Source: Bacteroidales bacterium (GTDB taxonomy: Bacteria; Bacteroidota; Bacteroidia; Bacteroidales; VadinHA17). From it: DNA of 64,000 nt. Position numbers and translations under genes: made by a program. Shown here in pieces: positions 1 to 9,196 of the stretch. Each line of letters begins with the position of its first letter. Within the stretch, counting starts at the first letter, position 1. The notes beneath the pieces are model-generated. The model was not told the origin of the DNA, ran no database searches, and was given only the letters and a program-made list of their open reading frames with translations. The stretch spans positions 1-64,000 of the forward strand of contig JAGPFZ010000002.1 of NCBI GenBank assembly GCA_018056245.1, given 5' to 3'.

Positions 1-506
1 GCCTAAATCATTTATATTTTTTATCTCGTGCCTTTCTTGCCAAGATATAAAACATAGTCAATAAAATCAACTTTATGTTATTAACAATAAGGTATATATA
101 TCAACAATGAGTTTTTAGAGATGCCCTAAAATTATTCAAATTTAAAATTTTATTTTTAAATTCAAATGGTTTTTGTTTGATCCCAAATACTATGGACTGG
201 TTTCATTTCAAACCATTTTTCAACAGCTTGTACATATATTTTTACGTTTAGTTCTTTTATAAAAATGACTACTGTCATATTTTTCGTTTTGAATTGCAGT
301 TTTTCGTTTTTATGATAAAGGGGAAATGGCATTTTTTGAATTCATTGAAATTTGCATTCCTGGCACGTTAAAAAGTAAAGAATAATCTAACGAATAAATA
401 GTTTTTCTTAAATTGCCGAACTATTAAATTTTAATAATGTAAATTCATAGAAAGAATATCGTTTAGATTAATTCCGGCATTATGAAAAAATACTAACAAA
501 TGCAGG
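1..506. other. AT-rich non-coding leader region
   Basis: No convincing gene is seen. The stretch is very AT-rich. An imperfect inverted repeat (TGGTTT at 198-203 and AAACCA at 210-215, then a T-run) could be the terminator of a gene to the left of the window. I found no convincing TAnnTTTG promoter element for the operon that starts at 507, although transcription must begin here or further left. Confidence 0.5.
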
Positions 507-2015
507 ATGAGAATCTTAACAAAAAATGAAAGAAATACAAAGTGGTTGAATAAAATGTTGCCGGAAAAACTAAATAAAAATTTCATTTCAGGCCTTTTTG
601 CAATACTTGCAGTAGTTGTATTGATATGGTGGTATGCGGAGGATCATTATCCTTTGGAAATAGTTGCACGGGTTCCGGGTATGGACAACAGGCCAAAGAT
701 TGAGCCACGGCCTGATACTGTTGTTATAGGAGAATTCTTCGATACACTCAATCAATTCGATGAATATGCCTATGGTGAATGGCCGAGGTTCAGAGGAATT
801 TACTTCGATAACATAAATCATGATACTGTTCCTCTTGCTGAATCGTGGGATTCGGCAGGACCTCCTGTTGTCTGGAAAAAAACTCTTGGCGAAGGCTATG
901 CCGGGGCTTCGGTACATAACGGCAGAGTTTATGTATTGGATTATGATGAACGGCGTAAAGCAGATGTACTGAGATGTTTTTCACTGAAGTCGGGCATCGA
1001 AATATGGAGAAGATGGTATTACGTTGATTTGAAAAGAAATCATGGTTATTCGAGAACTATTCCTGCTGTAACCGATAAATATCTTGTAACTATAGGTCCG
1101 AGAGCGCATGTTATGTGTTTAGATCCGGTTTCAGGTAATCTTTTCTGGACTTGCGACATTGAAAAAGAGTTTACTATTCCCGGCACGACTAAGGGAAGAA
1201 TTGTTCCCGACTGGTATACAGGGCAATGCCCTCTAATAGATAATGACGTTGCAGTTATCGCAACAGGTGGTAAAGCGCTGATGATAGGTATTGATTGTGC
1301 TACGGGAAAAGAATTATGGAGAACACCGAATCCCGACACTCTCAGGATGTCGCATGGTTCGATAATGCCTATGGTCATTCACGGAAAGAAAATGTATGTG
1401 TACAACGCTATCGGCGGCGTCTGCGGCGTTTCAGCCGAAGACAACGATAGAGGCAGACTTCTCTGGACTACAAAAGAATGGAATCCAGCAACTTCGGTTG
1501 CATCTCCGTTACTGCTGAAAAATAATGAGATAGCTGTTTTCGGAAGCTATGGAGCAGGTGGCGCCAAATTAAGAATAAATTACGACGGTTCAGCATTCAA
1601 TGCAACAGTTGTTGAAACACATAAAGCAATGGAGGGCGCATCGAGTGACCAGCACACTCCGATAATCACAGGCGACCTTATGTGGACGGTAATGCCTGAA
1701 AACGCAGGAGAGTTAAAAAAGCAACTGGTTTGTTATAATGTATCCGATCTCCGAACACCTGTCTGGTCAAGCGGAAGAGAGAATAGGTATGGAAGAGGGC
1801 TAGGCCCATATCTGATAAGCGGTGACAGAATGTTTCTCCTCGATGATGATGCTAATCTATATGTCTTTAATATTGGAACAACAGGGGCATCATTGTTGTC
1901 TAAATATAAAATTATGGACGGCATTGAGGCATGGGCACCCATGGCTCTGGCAGGTGATTATCTCATACTTAGAGATTCGAGGAATATGGTTTGTCTTTAT
2001 ATTGGTAAAAAATAG
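507..2015 (+). CDS. Membrane-anchored PQQ-repeat (BamB-like) beta-propeller protein
   Basis: A 502-residue protein with an N-terminal membrane segment at about residues 28-46 and no cleavage site, so the rest probably faces the periplasm. From about residue 85 onward there are repeated blades ending in patterns such as GxxLWxTxD, GKELWRT and GRLLWTT, typical of PQQ-enzyme/BamB-type propellers. The vicinal Cys pair of quinoprotein alcohol dehydrogenases is absent, as are heme-binding CxxCH motifs, so a scaffolding or binding role is more likely than catalysis. It is the first gene of a long operon rich in iron-sulfur proteins and is followed after 6 bases by another propeller gene. A second in-frame ATG at residue 17 is a possible start. 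The family is clear; the function is unknown. Confidence 0.8.
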   Translation: MRILTKNERNTKWLNKMLPEKLNKNFISGLFAILAVVVLIWWYAEDHYPLEIVARVPGMDNRPKIEPRPDTVVIGEFFDTLNQFDEYAYGEWPRFRGIYFDNINHDTVPLAESWDSAGPPVVWKKTLGEGYAGASVHNGRVYVLDYDERRKADVLRCFSLKSGIEIWRRWYYVDLKRNHGYSRTIPAVTDKYLVTIGPRAHVMCLDPVSGNLFWTCDIEKEFTIPGTTKGRIVPDWYTGQCPLIDNDVAVIATGGKALMIGIDCATGKELWRTPNPDTLRMSHGSIMPMVIHGKKMYVYNAIGGVCGVSAEDNDRGRLLWTTKEWNPATSVASPLLLKNNEIAVFGSYGAGGAKLRINYDGSAFNATVVETHKAMEGASSDQHTPIITGDLMWTVMPENAGELKKQLVCYNVSDLRTPVWSSGRENRYGRGLGPYLISGDRMFLLDDDANLYVFNIGTTGASLLSKYKIMDGIEAWAPMALAGDYLILRDSRNMVCLYIGKK

Positions 2016-2021
2016 GAAGAA

Positions 2022-2942
2022 ATGAAAAATAAAAAGCTAATTACATTATTATCAATTCTGATCATTCTGACTTTTATCGGATATATGATATATGACACGG
2101 TCAGAAAGCCGGCTGAAATCAAGGAAAATTTCGTTGAAGCTGATAAAACTTTTCCTTTAGAGCAATGGAAAGTTTTACATGAAGTTTTTATCAAACAAGG
2201 GTTAAAAACTGTTGCTGTTTCAACTAATGGCAATATTTTCCTTGGTGGTGATTCCTTTTTGTCTTGTTATGATAATGATTTGAAAGAAAAATGGACGCTT
2301 AGCACACCTGATAAGATAACTGCAATTGCTGTATCGGGAGATACTGTTTTTGCAACTTCAGAAGAATTGATATTTCTTGTAAACACACGAGGAAAACCTA
2401 TAGGAGAATGGGGCCCTTATGATGAAAACTCTCTTTTTACGTCTATATCGGCAAATAAGAATTATCTTGCAGTAGCCGATGCAGGAAATAAAATAGTATA
2501 TATTCTGAAAAAAGACGGAGAAGTTATTTCAATACTAGGACAATCGGGAGAGAAACTGCTTATACCAAGTCCCTATTTCGACGTCTGCCTTAAACCTGAA
2601 AATATTCTGTTTCTGGCACATACCGGTAATTTCAGGATTGAAAAAAGAAGTATCGAGGGGCAGCTTTTATCCACGTTCGGAAAATCCGGCACAGCTCCGG
2701 AAGATTTTTGCGGATGTTGCAACCCTGCTCATTTTGCCGTTATACCTCAAGGATTTGTAACGGCTGAAAAGGGAATAAACAGAATCAAAATCATGGGTCC
2801 TGAGGGAGGTTTTGTCGAGTATGTTTCATCAGATAATGATTTTGTAGCTTCTGTCCCGCTCGATGTTGCATCCATTGATGGTAATATCATTTACGGGGCA
2901 AATCCTGCGAATGGGAAGCTATATGTTTTTATAAGAAAATAA
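2022..2942 (+). CDS. Membrane-anchored NHL-like beta-propeller with a CGCC motif
   Basis: A 306-residue protein with an N-terminal membrane anchor at about residues 7-24. The body has short repeats of NHL/6-bladed type, for example FGKSGTAPEDF and ILGQSGEKL. A Cys-rich motif, FCGCCNP (C230, C232, C233), sits in a propeller loop and could hold a metal or an iron-sulfur cluster, or form a disulfide. It lies 6 bases after the first propeller gene and is followed by two ferredoxin-type genes, which suggests it docks onto or completes an electron-transfer complex at the outer face of the inner membrane. The propeller class is reasonably sure; the role is inferred from context only. Confidence 0.7.
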   Translation: MKNKKLITLLSILIILTFIGYMIYDTVRKPAEIKENFVEADKTFPLEQWKVLHEVFIKQGLKTVAVSTNGNIFLGGDSFLSCYDNDLKEKWTLSTPDKITAIAVSGDTVFATSEELIFLVNTRGKPIGEWGPYDENSLFTSISANKNYLAVADAGNKIVYILKKDGEVISILGQSGEKLLIPSPYFDVCLKPENILFLAHTGNFRIEKRSIEGQLLSTFGKSGTAPEDFCGCCNPAHFAVIPQGFVTAEKGINRIKIMGPEGGFVEYVSSDNDFVASVPLDVASIDGNIIYGANPANGKLYVFIRK

Positions 2943-2993
2943 CTCTGAAAAAGATAAGGAATTTACTTACAGAATGATATAATTATAAGTTTT

Positions 2994-3179
2994 ATGAATA
3001 TTACAAGAGCTGATTTCCTGAAAAAGATTATTCAAGCAGTACTTGCAACTTTACTTATTGTGGTTTCACTTGTTTTAAGTCGGAGAGTTGTTATTGGAAA
3101 TAAATGCAATGGGTGTCCTGGGGATGGTATTTGCAGAGGTGAGTCCGATTGCAATAATTTTTTAGCCGGTAAGAGATGA
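2994..3179 (+). CDS. Small Cys-rich single-pass membrane protein
   Basis: A 61-residue protein with one hydrophobic segment at about residues 12-29, followed by a short tail holding four cysteines (C38, C41, C47, C53; spacing C-x2-C-x5-C-x5-C). Its stop overlaps the next start as ATGA (3176-3179), so it is translationally coupled to the Tat-exported ferredoxin that follows. The four cysteines could bind one iron-sulfur cluster or a metal. I do not recognise a named family. The coupling and the Cys pattern make it likely to be a real gene and a subunit of the same complex. Confidence 0.65.
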   Translation: MNITRADFLKKIIQAVLATLLIVVSLVLSRRVVIGNKCNGCPGDGICRGESDCNNFLAGKR

Positions 3180-3748
3180 AAGAAGAAAAAAATAAATACC
3201 AGTCAAGACGCAATTTTGTAAAGAAAGCCTTAAATATTATTCTGGCAGTGCCTTTTGTTGCCATACCTGTTGCACTTTTTAAAAAGACAACAGTATCGGG
3301 TTACATCTGGCAGATTGATCCTTTCAAGTGCACTGCATGTGGCAACTGCAAGACGAGTTGTGTTCTTACACCTTCAGCGTCTAAATGTGTACATGCATAT
3401 ACACTATGCGGTTACTGTGATCTCTGTGGAGGGTTTCTCAAGGAAGGAGCAAAGACAATAAGTACGGGAGCTGAGGTTCAGATGTGCCCTACAGGGGCAA
3501 TTGAAAGGAAATTCGTTGAAGAACCTTTCTTTGAGTACAATATAAATGAAGATTTGTGCGACGGTTGCGCAAAATGTGTAAAGGGATGCAAAGACTTCGG
3601 AAACGGCTCGCTTTATATGCAGATAAAACAGGATTTATGTGTTAACTGCAACGACTGTTCAATAGCCAGAAATTGTCCATCGAAGGCAGTCTCTCGTATT
3701 CCTGCTGAAGATCAATATATACCGAAAGACAAAGTAACGGGAAATTAA
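3176..3748 (+). CDS. Tat-exported polyferredoxin, NapG-like
   Basis: A 190-residue 4Fe-4S protein. The N-terminus has a twin-arginine motif (S10-R11-R12-N-F-V-K16) followed by a hydrophobic stretch at about residues 19-35, so it should be folded with its clusters and moved across the inner membrane, probably staying anchored. Cysteine sets are C52/55/58/62, C71/78/81/84 with C104-P, C128/131/134/138 and C155/158/161/167, enough for about four cubane clusters. NapG and MauM relatives pass electrons between a membrane quinol oxidase partner (NapH) and periplasmic acceptors, and a NapH-like gene follows after 17 bases. The electron partner here is unknown because no nitrate reductase genes are present. 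Confidence 0.82.
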   Translation: MKEEKNKYQSRRNFVKKALNIILAVPFVAIPVALFKKTTVSGYIWQIDPFKCTACGNCKTSCVLTPSASKCVHAYTLCGYCDLCGGFLKEGAKTISTGAEVQMCPTGAIERKFVEEPFFEYNINEDLCDGCAKCVKGCKDFGNGSLYMQIKQDLCVNCNDCSIARNCPSKAVSRIPAEDQYIPKDKVTGN

Positions 3749-3765
3749 AGAACTCATTAGAATAG

Positions 3766-5046
3766 ATGAAAAAGAATTCAATCCCATACCTGCTCTTAAT
3801 AATAATGTTGTTGTGGCATTCAGTACTATTTGCTCAGGAACGGTTTCCACGTCCTGAATTTGAATCGGGATATGTTTACCCCGAGAATCAGATGCCGTTA
3901 CAGAGATCGGTTATATGGGAATATATTGATGTTTGTGTTCTTATAGCTGCTCTTTCTGTAACTACATGGCTTGCTATAAAGAAACGATCGCGGGAGGGAC
4001 TGGTATGGATGTCGGTTTTCTCTCTGGCTTATTTTGGATTCTTCAGAGAAGGTTGTATTTGCGCTGTCGGGTCTGTTCAAAATGTTTCTCTTGCACTGTT
4101 TAATAAAGATTATACAATTCCCCTTACAGCTTTATTGTTCTTCCTTATACCGCTTGTTTTTGCCCTTTTATTTGGCAGGGTATTTTGTGCCGGTGTTTGC
4201 CCTCTTGGAGCTATTCAGGAACTTACAGGACTAAAACCTGTCAAGCTTCCGAAGAGCATCGAGACTGTAATGTCTGCGGTACCATTCGTATATCTTGCTC
4301 TTGCTGTGCTGTTTTCTGTAACCCAAAGTACATTTTTGATATGCAGGTACGATCCTTTTGTCGGGATATTCCGTCTGGATGCTCCGTATACAATGATAAT
4401 TTTCGGTATTCTATTGTTAGTTGCAGGAATTTTTATAAACCGTCCTTATTGCAGGTTCCTATGTCCTTATGGTGTTCTTCTGAATATTTTCTCGAGGTTT
4501 GCAAGAAAGCATCTGAGTATCACTCCTTCAGAGTGTACAAACTGCAGACTGTGCGAGGAAGATGCCTGCCCTTACAATGCAATCTTGCCATCCAATCTGG
4601 AACATCCTAAAGAACCTCCCGAACGATTAAGAAAAAGATTTATTTTATATTTTCTGCTTATCCCATTGCTTGCAGCTGCAGGAGGATTTTTATTTTACTA
4701 TATGGCTCCGGGTTTGTCAAAAATTCACAGAGATGTACGTCTTGCTCAGGAAATAAGAATTGAGAATGAAAAAGGCATTGAAGCAGTATCAAAGGCTGCT
4801 ATAGCATATAAGGAAACAGGACAGACTGATGAGGAACTTTTTGCAAATGAAATGACGATAATTAAAAGGTTCCAAAAGACTGCTCCTTGGGCGGGTATTT
4901 TTCTTGGAATGTCTTTCGGGATAAGTCTGCTTTCGCTTACAGTCACCAGGAAAAGAACAGAATATAAACCGAACCAGGGTAAATGTTACAGTTGCGGAAG
5001 ATGCTTTAAATATTGCCCTGTTGAAGTCAAAAATATGAATAAATGA
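3766..5046 (+). CDS. NapH-like polytopic membrane ferredoxin
   Basis: A 426-residue integral membrane protein with an N-terminal signal or anchor (about 7-23) and several further membrane segments (about 53-72, 80-95, 118-138, 165-190, 207-225, 292-312, 374-393). Cysteine motifs match the NapH/RnfB/NosR-type membrane ferredoxins: C97 and C99, C141-x3-C145-P, C193, C229-x3-C233-P, the 4Fe-4S set C257/260/263/268-P, and a C-terminal set C407/410/413/417-P. CxxxCP pairs next to membrane helices are typical of quinone-interacting electron carriers. It overlaps the next gene by ATGA at 5043-5046. The likely job is to exchange electrons between the quinone pool or a cytoplasmic donor and the Tat-exported ferredoxin encoded just upstream. 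Confidence 0.82.
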   Translation: MKKNSIPYLLLIIMLLWHSVLFAQERFPRPEFESGYVYPENQMPLQRSVIWEYIDVCVLIAALSVTTWLAIKKRSREGLVWMSVFSLAYFGFFREGCICAVGSVQNVSLALFNKDYTIPLTALLFFLIPLVFALLFGRVFCAGVCPLGAIQELTGLKPVKLPKSIETVMSAVPFVYLALAVLFSVTQSTFLICRYDPFVGIFRLDAPYTMIIFGILLLVAGIFINRPYCRFLCPYGVLLNIFSRFARKHLSITPSECTNCRLCEEDACPYNAILPSNLEHPKEPPERLRKRFILYFLLIPLLAAAGGFLFYYMAPGLSKIHRDVRLAQEIRIENEKGIEAVSKAAIAYKETGQTDEELFANEMTIIKRFQKTAPWAGIFLGMSFGISLLSLTVTRKRTEYKPNQGKCYSCGRCFKYCPVEVKNMNK

Positions 5047-6779
5047 GAAAACTAACAGAAAAAGAAATAGATATACTAAAATCTATCAGTCATATATCAG
5101 GGATATTTACTATCATCATAGCTTTAACTATGATATTCAGTTTTATTCAGTTAAAGACAATCAATCCGCTAGATAATCCTGCCTTTCAATGGATTAAAGA
5201 ACAATATGATAAAGATCCGGATAACGCATTGATGGCTGAAAAAGTGAGGGCTATTGATCTTATGGCACGTAAAGCTTATTTTTCTTCACGCGGGCAAGTG
5301 GAAACTGGCTCTTATTTATTGCTTGCAGGTGCAATTGTTTTTTTATTCTGCCAGTATTTGCTTTCAGAGAATGAAAAAGTTGTGCCTTCAATCCCTGGTT
5401 CCAAACGGGATCAAACCGTTGTTCAGTCAAGCAGCAGGAAATATCTTCTTTTATCCGGTTCAATTCTGACTGCCGGAGCCATTGTTATATCATTCATTCT
5501 CAGAAGTAACCTTCCCGATTTTAGTACTACACGCATTGCGGCTGGAGAGAAAAAGAGCGGTGTAGCAAAGACCGATAAATCAGGCAAACAGCCGGAAGTT
5601 GGAGTTCTCATGGAAGAATTCATACCTGATTCCATAAACTTTCCTTCTTTTAGAGGCCAGTACGGCCGCGGTATAGCAGGAGGCTCAGGTTACCCTTTTG
5701 AATGGGATGTAGAAACCGGAAAAAACATAAAATGGAAATTACAGGTGCCCAAATATGGGAAAAGCTCCCCTATTATTTGGGGAAACAAGCTGTTTATTAC
5801 GGGGGCAGAAGATACGCAATGTGAAATTTATTGCATTGACAAAATCAGTGGTAATATATTATGGACGGCATCAGCTTCAGGAATACCCGGAGAACCTACC
5901 GAACCACCGAAGATGGATGCCGAAGCAGGGCTTGCTACTCCAACTGCTGCCGTAAACAACGATGCAGTATGTGCCATTTTTTCAAATGGCAACCTGATTT
6001 GCCTCGACCATGACGGAAATAAAAAATGGGCTCTGAATATCGGTCCGCTTGAGAATGCTTATGGATATTCATGTTCTCTGATTATTTATGAAAACACTCT
6101 CATTGTTCAGCATGATTCTGATCAGAGACTCTCAATGATGGGATTTGACATAAACACAGGTGAAATGATATGGGAGACTCCAAGGAGAGGCTATCCTGTC
6201 TGGTCTTCCCCTGTTATCGGGATTTTCGATAACAAACCACAGGTTATAATAAATGGAAATCCGGCAGTCACCGCCTTTGATCCTATTGACGGAAAAGAAC
6301 TCTGGTCGGTTGATTGTCTGACAGGTGATGTGGCACCATCGCTTGCAGTCAACAGTTCAATGGTATATGCCGAAACAGATTATCAGAAGCTGGCAGCGAT
6401 AAAACCTGGACAAAATGCTGGAATAGTATGGGAAGATAATACATTTACTTCCGATGTGTCAAGTCCTGTAGCAAATAATGAAATTCTTGTCATAGCTACA
6501 GGTTACGGTGATGTGGCATGTTATAATGCACAGAAGGGCGATACTATCTGGACACATTATTTTATGGACCCGTTTTATGCTTCACCTATAATCGCTGACG
6601 GTAAAATTTACCTTCTCGATCGCACTGGTACCATGCATATAATAAAAGCGTCACAGAAATTTGAACATATAGGATCATTATCAGTCGGCGAACCGTCAGA
6701 CTGTACTCCGGCATTTTCAGAAAAGAATATTTATATAAGAACAAGAAATAATCTCTATTGCATATCCCAACAAAATTGA
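5043..6779 (+). CDS. Polytopic N-terminus fused to a PQQ-repeat beta-propeller
   Basis: A 578-residue protein with three predicted membrane helices (about 18-36, 86-104 and 134-152) followed from about residue 195 by a PQQ-repeat propeller. Blade signatures include FPSFRGQYGRG, GNILWTAS, GEMIWETP, GKELWSVD and GDTIWTHY. No quinoprotein vicinal Cys pair or heme motif is visible. The gene is coupled to the NapH-like gene (ATGA) and its TGA stop overlaps the TTG start of the NuoE-NuoF fusion gene, so it sits at the junction between the membrane and cytoplasmic modules. It may be the structural link between them, but that is inference. Confidence 0.78.
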   Translation: MRKLTEKEIDILKSISHISGIFTIIIALTMIFSFIQLKTINPLDNPAFQWIKEQYDKDPDNALMAEKVRAIDLMARKAYFSSRGQVETGSYLLLAGAIVFLFCQYLLSENEKVVPSIPGSKRDQTVVQSSSRKYLLLSGSILTAGAIVISFILRSNLPDFSTTRIAAGEKKSGVAKTDKSGKQPEVGVLMEEFIPDSINFPSFRGQYGRGIAGGSGYPFEWDVETGKNIKWKLQVPKYGKSSPIIWGNKLFITGAEDTQCEIYCIDKISGNILWTASASGIPGEPTEPPKMDAEAGLATPTAAVNNDAVCAIFSNGNLICLDHDGNKKWALNIGPLENAYGYSCSLIIYENTLIVQHDSDQRLSMMGFDINTGEMIWETPRRGYPVWSSPVIGIFDNKPQVIINGNPAVTAFDPIDGKELWSVDCLTGDVAPSLAVNSSMVYAETDYQKLAAIKPGQNAGIVWEDNTFTSDVSSPVANNEILVIATGYGDVACYNAQKGDTIWTHYFMDPFYASPIIADGKIYLLDRTGTMHIIKASQKFEHIGSLSVGEPSDCTPAFSEKNIYIRTRNNLYCISQQN

Positions 6780-9196
6780 AGAAAGAAGAAAAAAATATTA
6801 ATGGTGAAGCCTGTAACTGTAAGCCGACTGATACTAGCGAAATTATTTCCGTTGTTGAAGAGGTTGTTGAAAATATAGGACGTGAGAAGGAAAAAGTTAT
6901 TCCTATACTTCAGGAAGTACAGAGACGGCTCAATTATCTTCCTTCTGAAGCGATTAAGCATATCTGTGAAGTGAGTGATATAACTCCCGGACAGATTTCA
7001 GGAGTGTCAACATTCTATTCTCAATTCAGACACATTCCTGCAGGAGAACATATAGTTAAGATATGTTCGGGCACTGCTTGTCATGTAAAGGGATCCCGGC
7101 TTATATCTGAAGCTTTCCAGAGAGAACTTAAAATAGGTCCAGACACGAGTACTTCACCTGATAACATGTTTTCAATTGAAGAAGTGGCATGTCTTGGTTG
7201 CTGCACTCTTGCACCTGTAGTCCAAATAGACGGTAAAACTTATGGTCATGTAAATCCCACTCAGGCTGGTGAAATAATAAAAAATTTTCTCGAATCACAC
7301 GCACAGGATTTTTCTCTTAAAAAAGAGGATATAGCAGAGGAGCCAGATGCAGAAGTCAGAATTGGCGTTGGTTCATGTTGTGTTGCAGGCGGCAGCAAGG
7401 AAGTGCTTTCCCAACTGATTGAAATAAAGGATAAATATGATCTCAACATAAGAATCAAGCCTGTAGGTTGCGTAGGAGTCTGTAATCAGACACCTCTACT
7501 CGAAATAGTTACAAAGGATAATACTCATTTCCGTTATACCAAAGTAAACAAAGATCAGGTAGAGGAAATAATACTTAACCATGTAAATCCAGTATTGTTA
7601 AATAAGAAAATTAAGGTCAAGATTAATGATCTGATAGATACTTTTCTGTCGGATAAAGTGCTTGAAAGCCCTATAAATATATCAGGAGAACAAAGAGAAA
7701 AATTTCTTAATAATTTTCTGCATCTCCAGGTTCGTCTTGCAACTCTCCATAGCGGAATACTTTCTCCCGATTCGTTAGATGAATATATTATGCTTGGAGG
7801 CTTCGAGGCTTTTAAAAGATGTATTCTTCTGCCTGATCCCGGAAAAATTATTGACACTATAACCGAAAGTGGATTAAGGGGCCGTGGAGGTGCCGGATTC
7901 CCTACAGGCAATAAATGGAAAATATTTGAAGAGGCGAAAGGTTTTCCAAAGTATATAGTTTGTAACGGCGACGAAGGTGATCCGGGAGCATTTATGGACA
8001 GAATGCTACTCGAATCATTTCCCTTCAGGGTAATTGAAGGTATGATGATAGCAGCTTTAGCTACAGGCGCAAGAGAAGGTATTTTTTATATAAGAGCTGA
8101 ATACCCACTTGCTGTTTCAAGAGTCAGAAATGCAATTGAAATATGTTATAATAAAGGTTTACTTGGAAGAAATATTTTTCAGACGAGTTTTTCATTTGAT
8201 GTCAGGATATTTGAAGGTGCAGGAGCATTTGTATGTGGAGAAGAGACGGCTCTTATTGCATCACTGGAAGGTAAAAGAGGCACACCACGTCTGAGACCTC
8301 CCTATCCTGCCCTTAAAGGTTACAAAAACAAACCGACACTGGTAAACAATGTGGAGACATTTGCCCTTGTGCCATGGATAATCAACAACGGTATTGATGC
8401 TTTCCGTAATATCGGCACAGAGAAAAGCAAAGGAACCAAGGTTTTTGCCCTTGCAGGAAAAATTTCAAGGGGGGGGCTTATAGAAGTTCCAATGGGTATA
8501 ACTATAAGGGAAATTGTCGAAAACATCGGTAATGGCGTAGGTGAAGGAAGAAAATTCAAAGCAGTTCAAATTGGCGGACCTTCAGGAGGTTGTATCCCTG
8601 AAACAATGTCCGACATACATATTGATTATGAAGAGCTTACAAATTTAGGTGCAATGATGGGATCGGGTGGATTGGTTGTCCTCGATGATACCGACTGCAT
8701 GGTGGATATTGCAAAATACTTTCTGACCTTCACACATAAGCAGTTGTGTGGAAAATGTACTTTCTGCCGCATTGGCACAAAAAGGATGCTCGACATCATA
8801 GAACGATTAAGCGAAGGAAAAGCTTCAATTGCTGAGATTGATGAACTTGAGAAACTTTGTATATTAGTCAAAAACGGAAGCTTGTGTGGACTCGGGAAAA
8901 CGGCCCCTAATCCTGTTCTTACGGGACTCAGATATTTCAGGGATGAGTATGAAGCTCATACAAGAGGATATTGCCCTGCTAAGAAATGTAAGGATCTCAT
9001 CAAATATGTGATAAATAATAATTGTATAGGCTGTACAAAGTGCTCTCAGGGATGTCCTGTTTCTGCGATAGAATTCAAGCCATACGAGAAACATGAAATT
9101 AATCAGGAATTATGTACAAAATGTGATAACTGCCGGGTTGTATGTCAATACAATGCCGTTGAAATTGTTAACATAAATGATCAGACTGAAAATTGA
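6776..9196 (+). CDS. NuoE-NuoF (HndA-HndC) fusion, NAD(P)H-dependent flavin and Fe-S subunit
   Basis: The frame opens at a TTG at 6758, but a TTG at 6776 overlaps the previous TGA as TTGA and is the likelier start (806 residues). Numbered from 6758, the domains are: NuoE-type thioredoxin-like [2Fe-2S] at about 25-180 (C103, C108, C145, C149); a second thioredoxin-like [2Fe-2S] domain at about 198-285 (C207/208, C238, C242), as in NuoF-like HndC; the NADH/FMN domain with GRGGAGFP at 375-382 and NGDEGDPGAF near 403; an SLBB region near 560-620; the N3 4Fe-4S set C664/667/670 and C710; and two 4Fe-4S ferredoxin motifs (C756/759/762/766 and C786/789/792/796). All cofactor ligands look intact. In known families this module oxidises NAD(P)H and feeds clusters. 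NuoE and NuoF are usually separate genes, so the fusion is notable. No hydrogenase or Nuo membrane arm lies nearby. Confidence 0.88.
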   Translation: MKKEEKNINGEACNCKPTDTSEIISVVEEVVENIGREKEKVIPILQEVQRRLNYLPSEAIKHICEVSDITPGQISGVSTFYSQFRHIPAGEHIVKICSGTACHVKGSRLISEAFQRELKIGPDTSTSPDNMFSIEEVACLGCCTLAPVVQIDGKTYGHVNPTQAGEIIKNFLESHAQDFSLKKEDIAEEPDAEVRIGVGSCCVAGGSKEVLSQLIEIKDKYDLNIRIKPVGCVGVCNQTPLLEIVTKDNTHFRYTKVNKDQVEEIILNHVNPVLLNKKIKVKINDLIDTFLSDKVLESPINISGEQREKFLNNFLHLQVRLATLHSGILSPDSLDEYIMLGGFEAFKRCILLPDPGKIIDTITESGLRGRGGAGFPTGNKWKIFEEAKGFPKYIVCNGDEGDPGAFMDRMLLESFPFRVIEGMMIAALATGAREGIFYIRAEYPLAVSRVRNAIEICYNKGLLGRNIFQTSFSFDVRIFEGAGAFVCGEETALIASLEGKRGTPRLRPPYPALKGYKNKPTLVNNVETFALVPWIINNGIDAFRNIGTEKSKGTKVFALAGKISRGGLIEVPMGITIREIVENIGNGVGEGRKFKAVQIGGPSGGCIPETMSDIHIDYEELTNLGAMMGSGGLVVLDDTDCMVDIAKYFLTFTHKQLCGKCTFCRIGTKRMLDIIERLSEGKASIAEIDELEKLCILVKNGSLCGLGKTAPNPVLTGLRYFRDEYEAHTRGYCPAKKCKDLIKYVINNNCIGCTKCSQGCPVSAIEFKPYEKHEINQELCTKCDNCRVVCQYNAVEIVNINDQTEN

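Noticed and set aside
164..220. Inverted repeat AAATGGTTT/AAACCATTT as a mobile-element end
   Set aside because: No transposase frame or target duplication is seen; at best it is a weak terminator hairpin.
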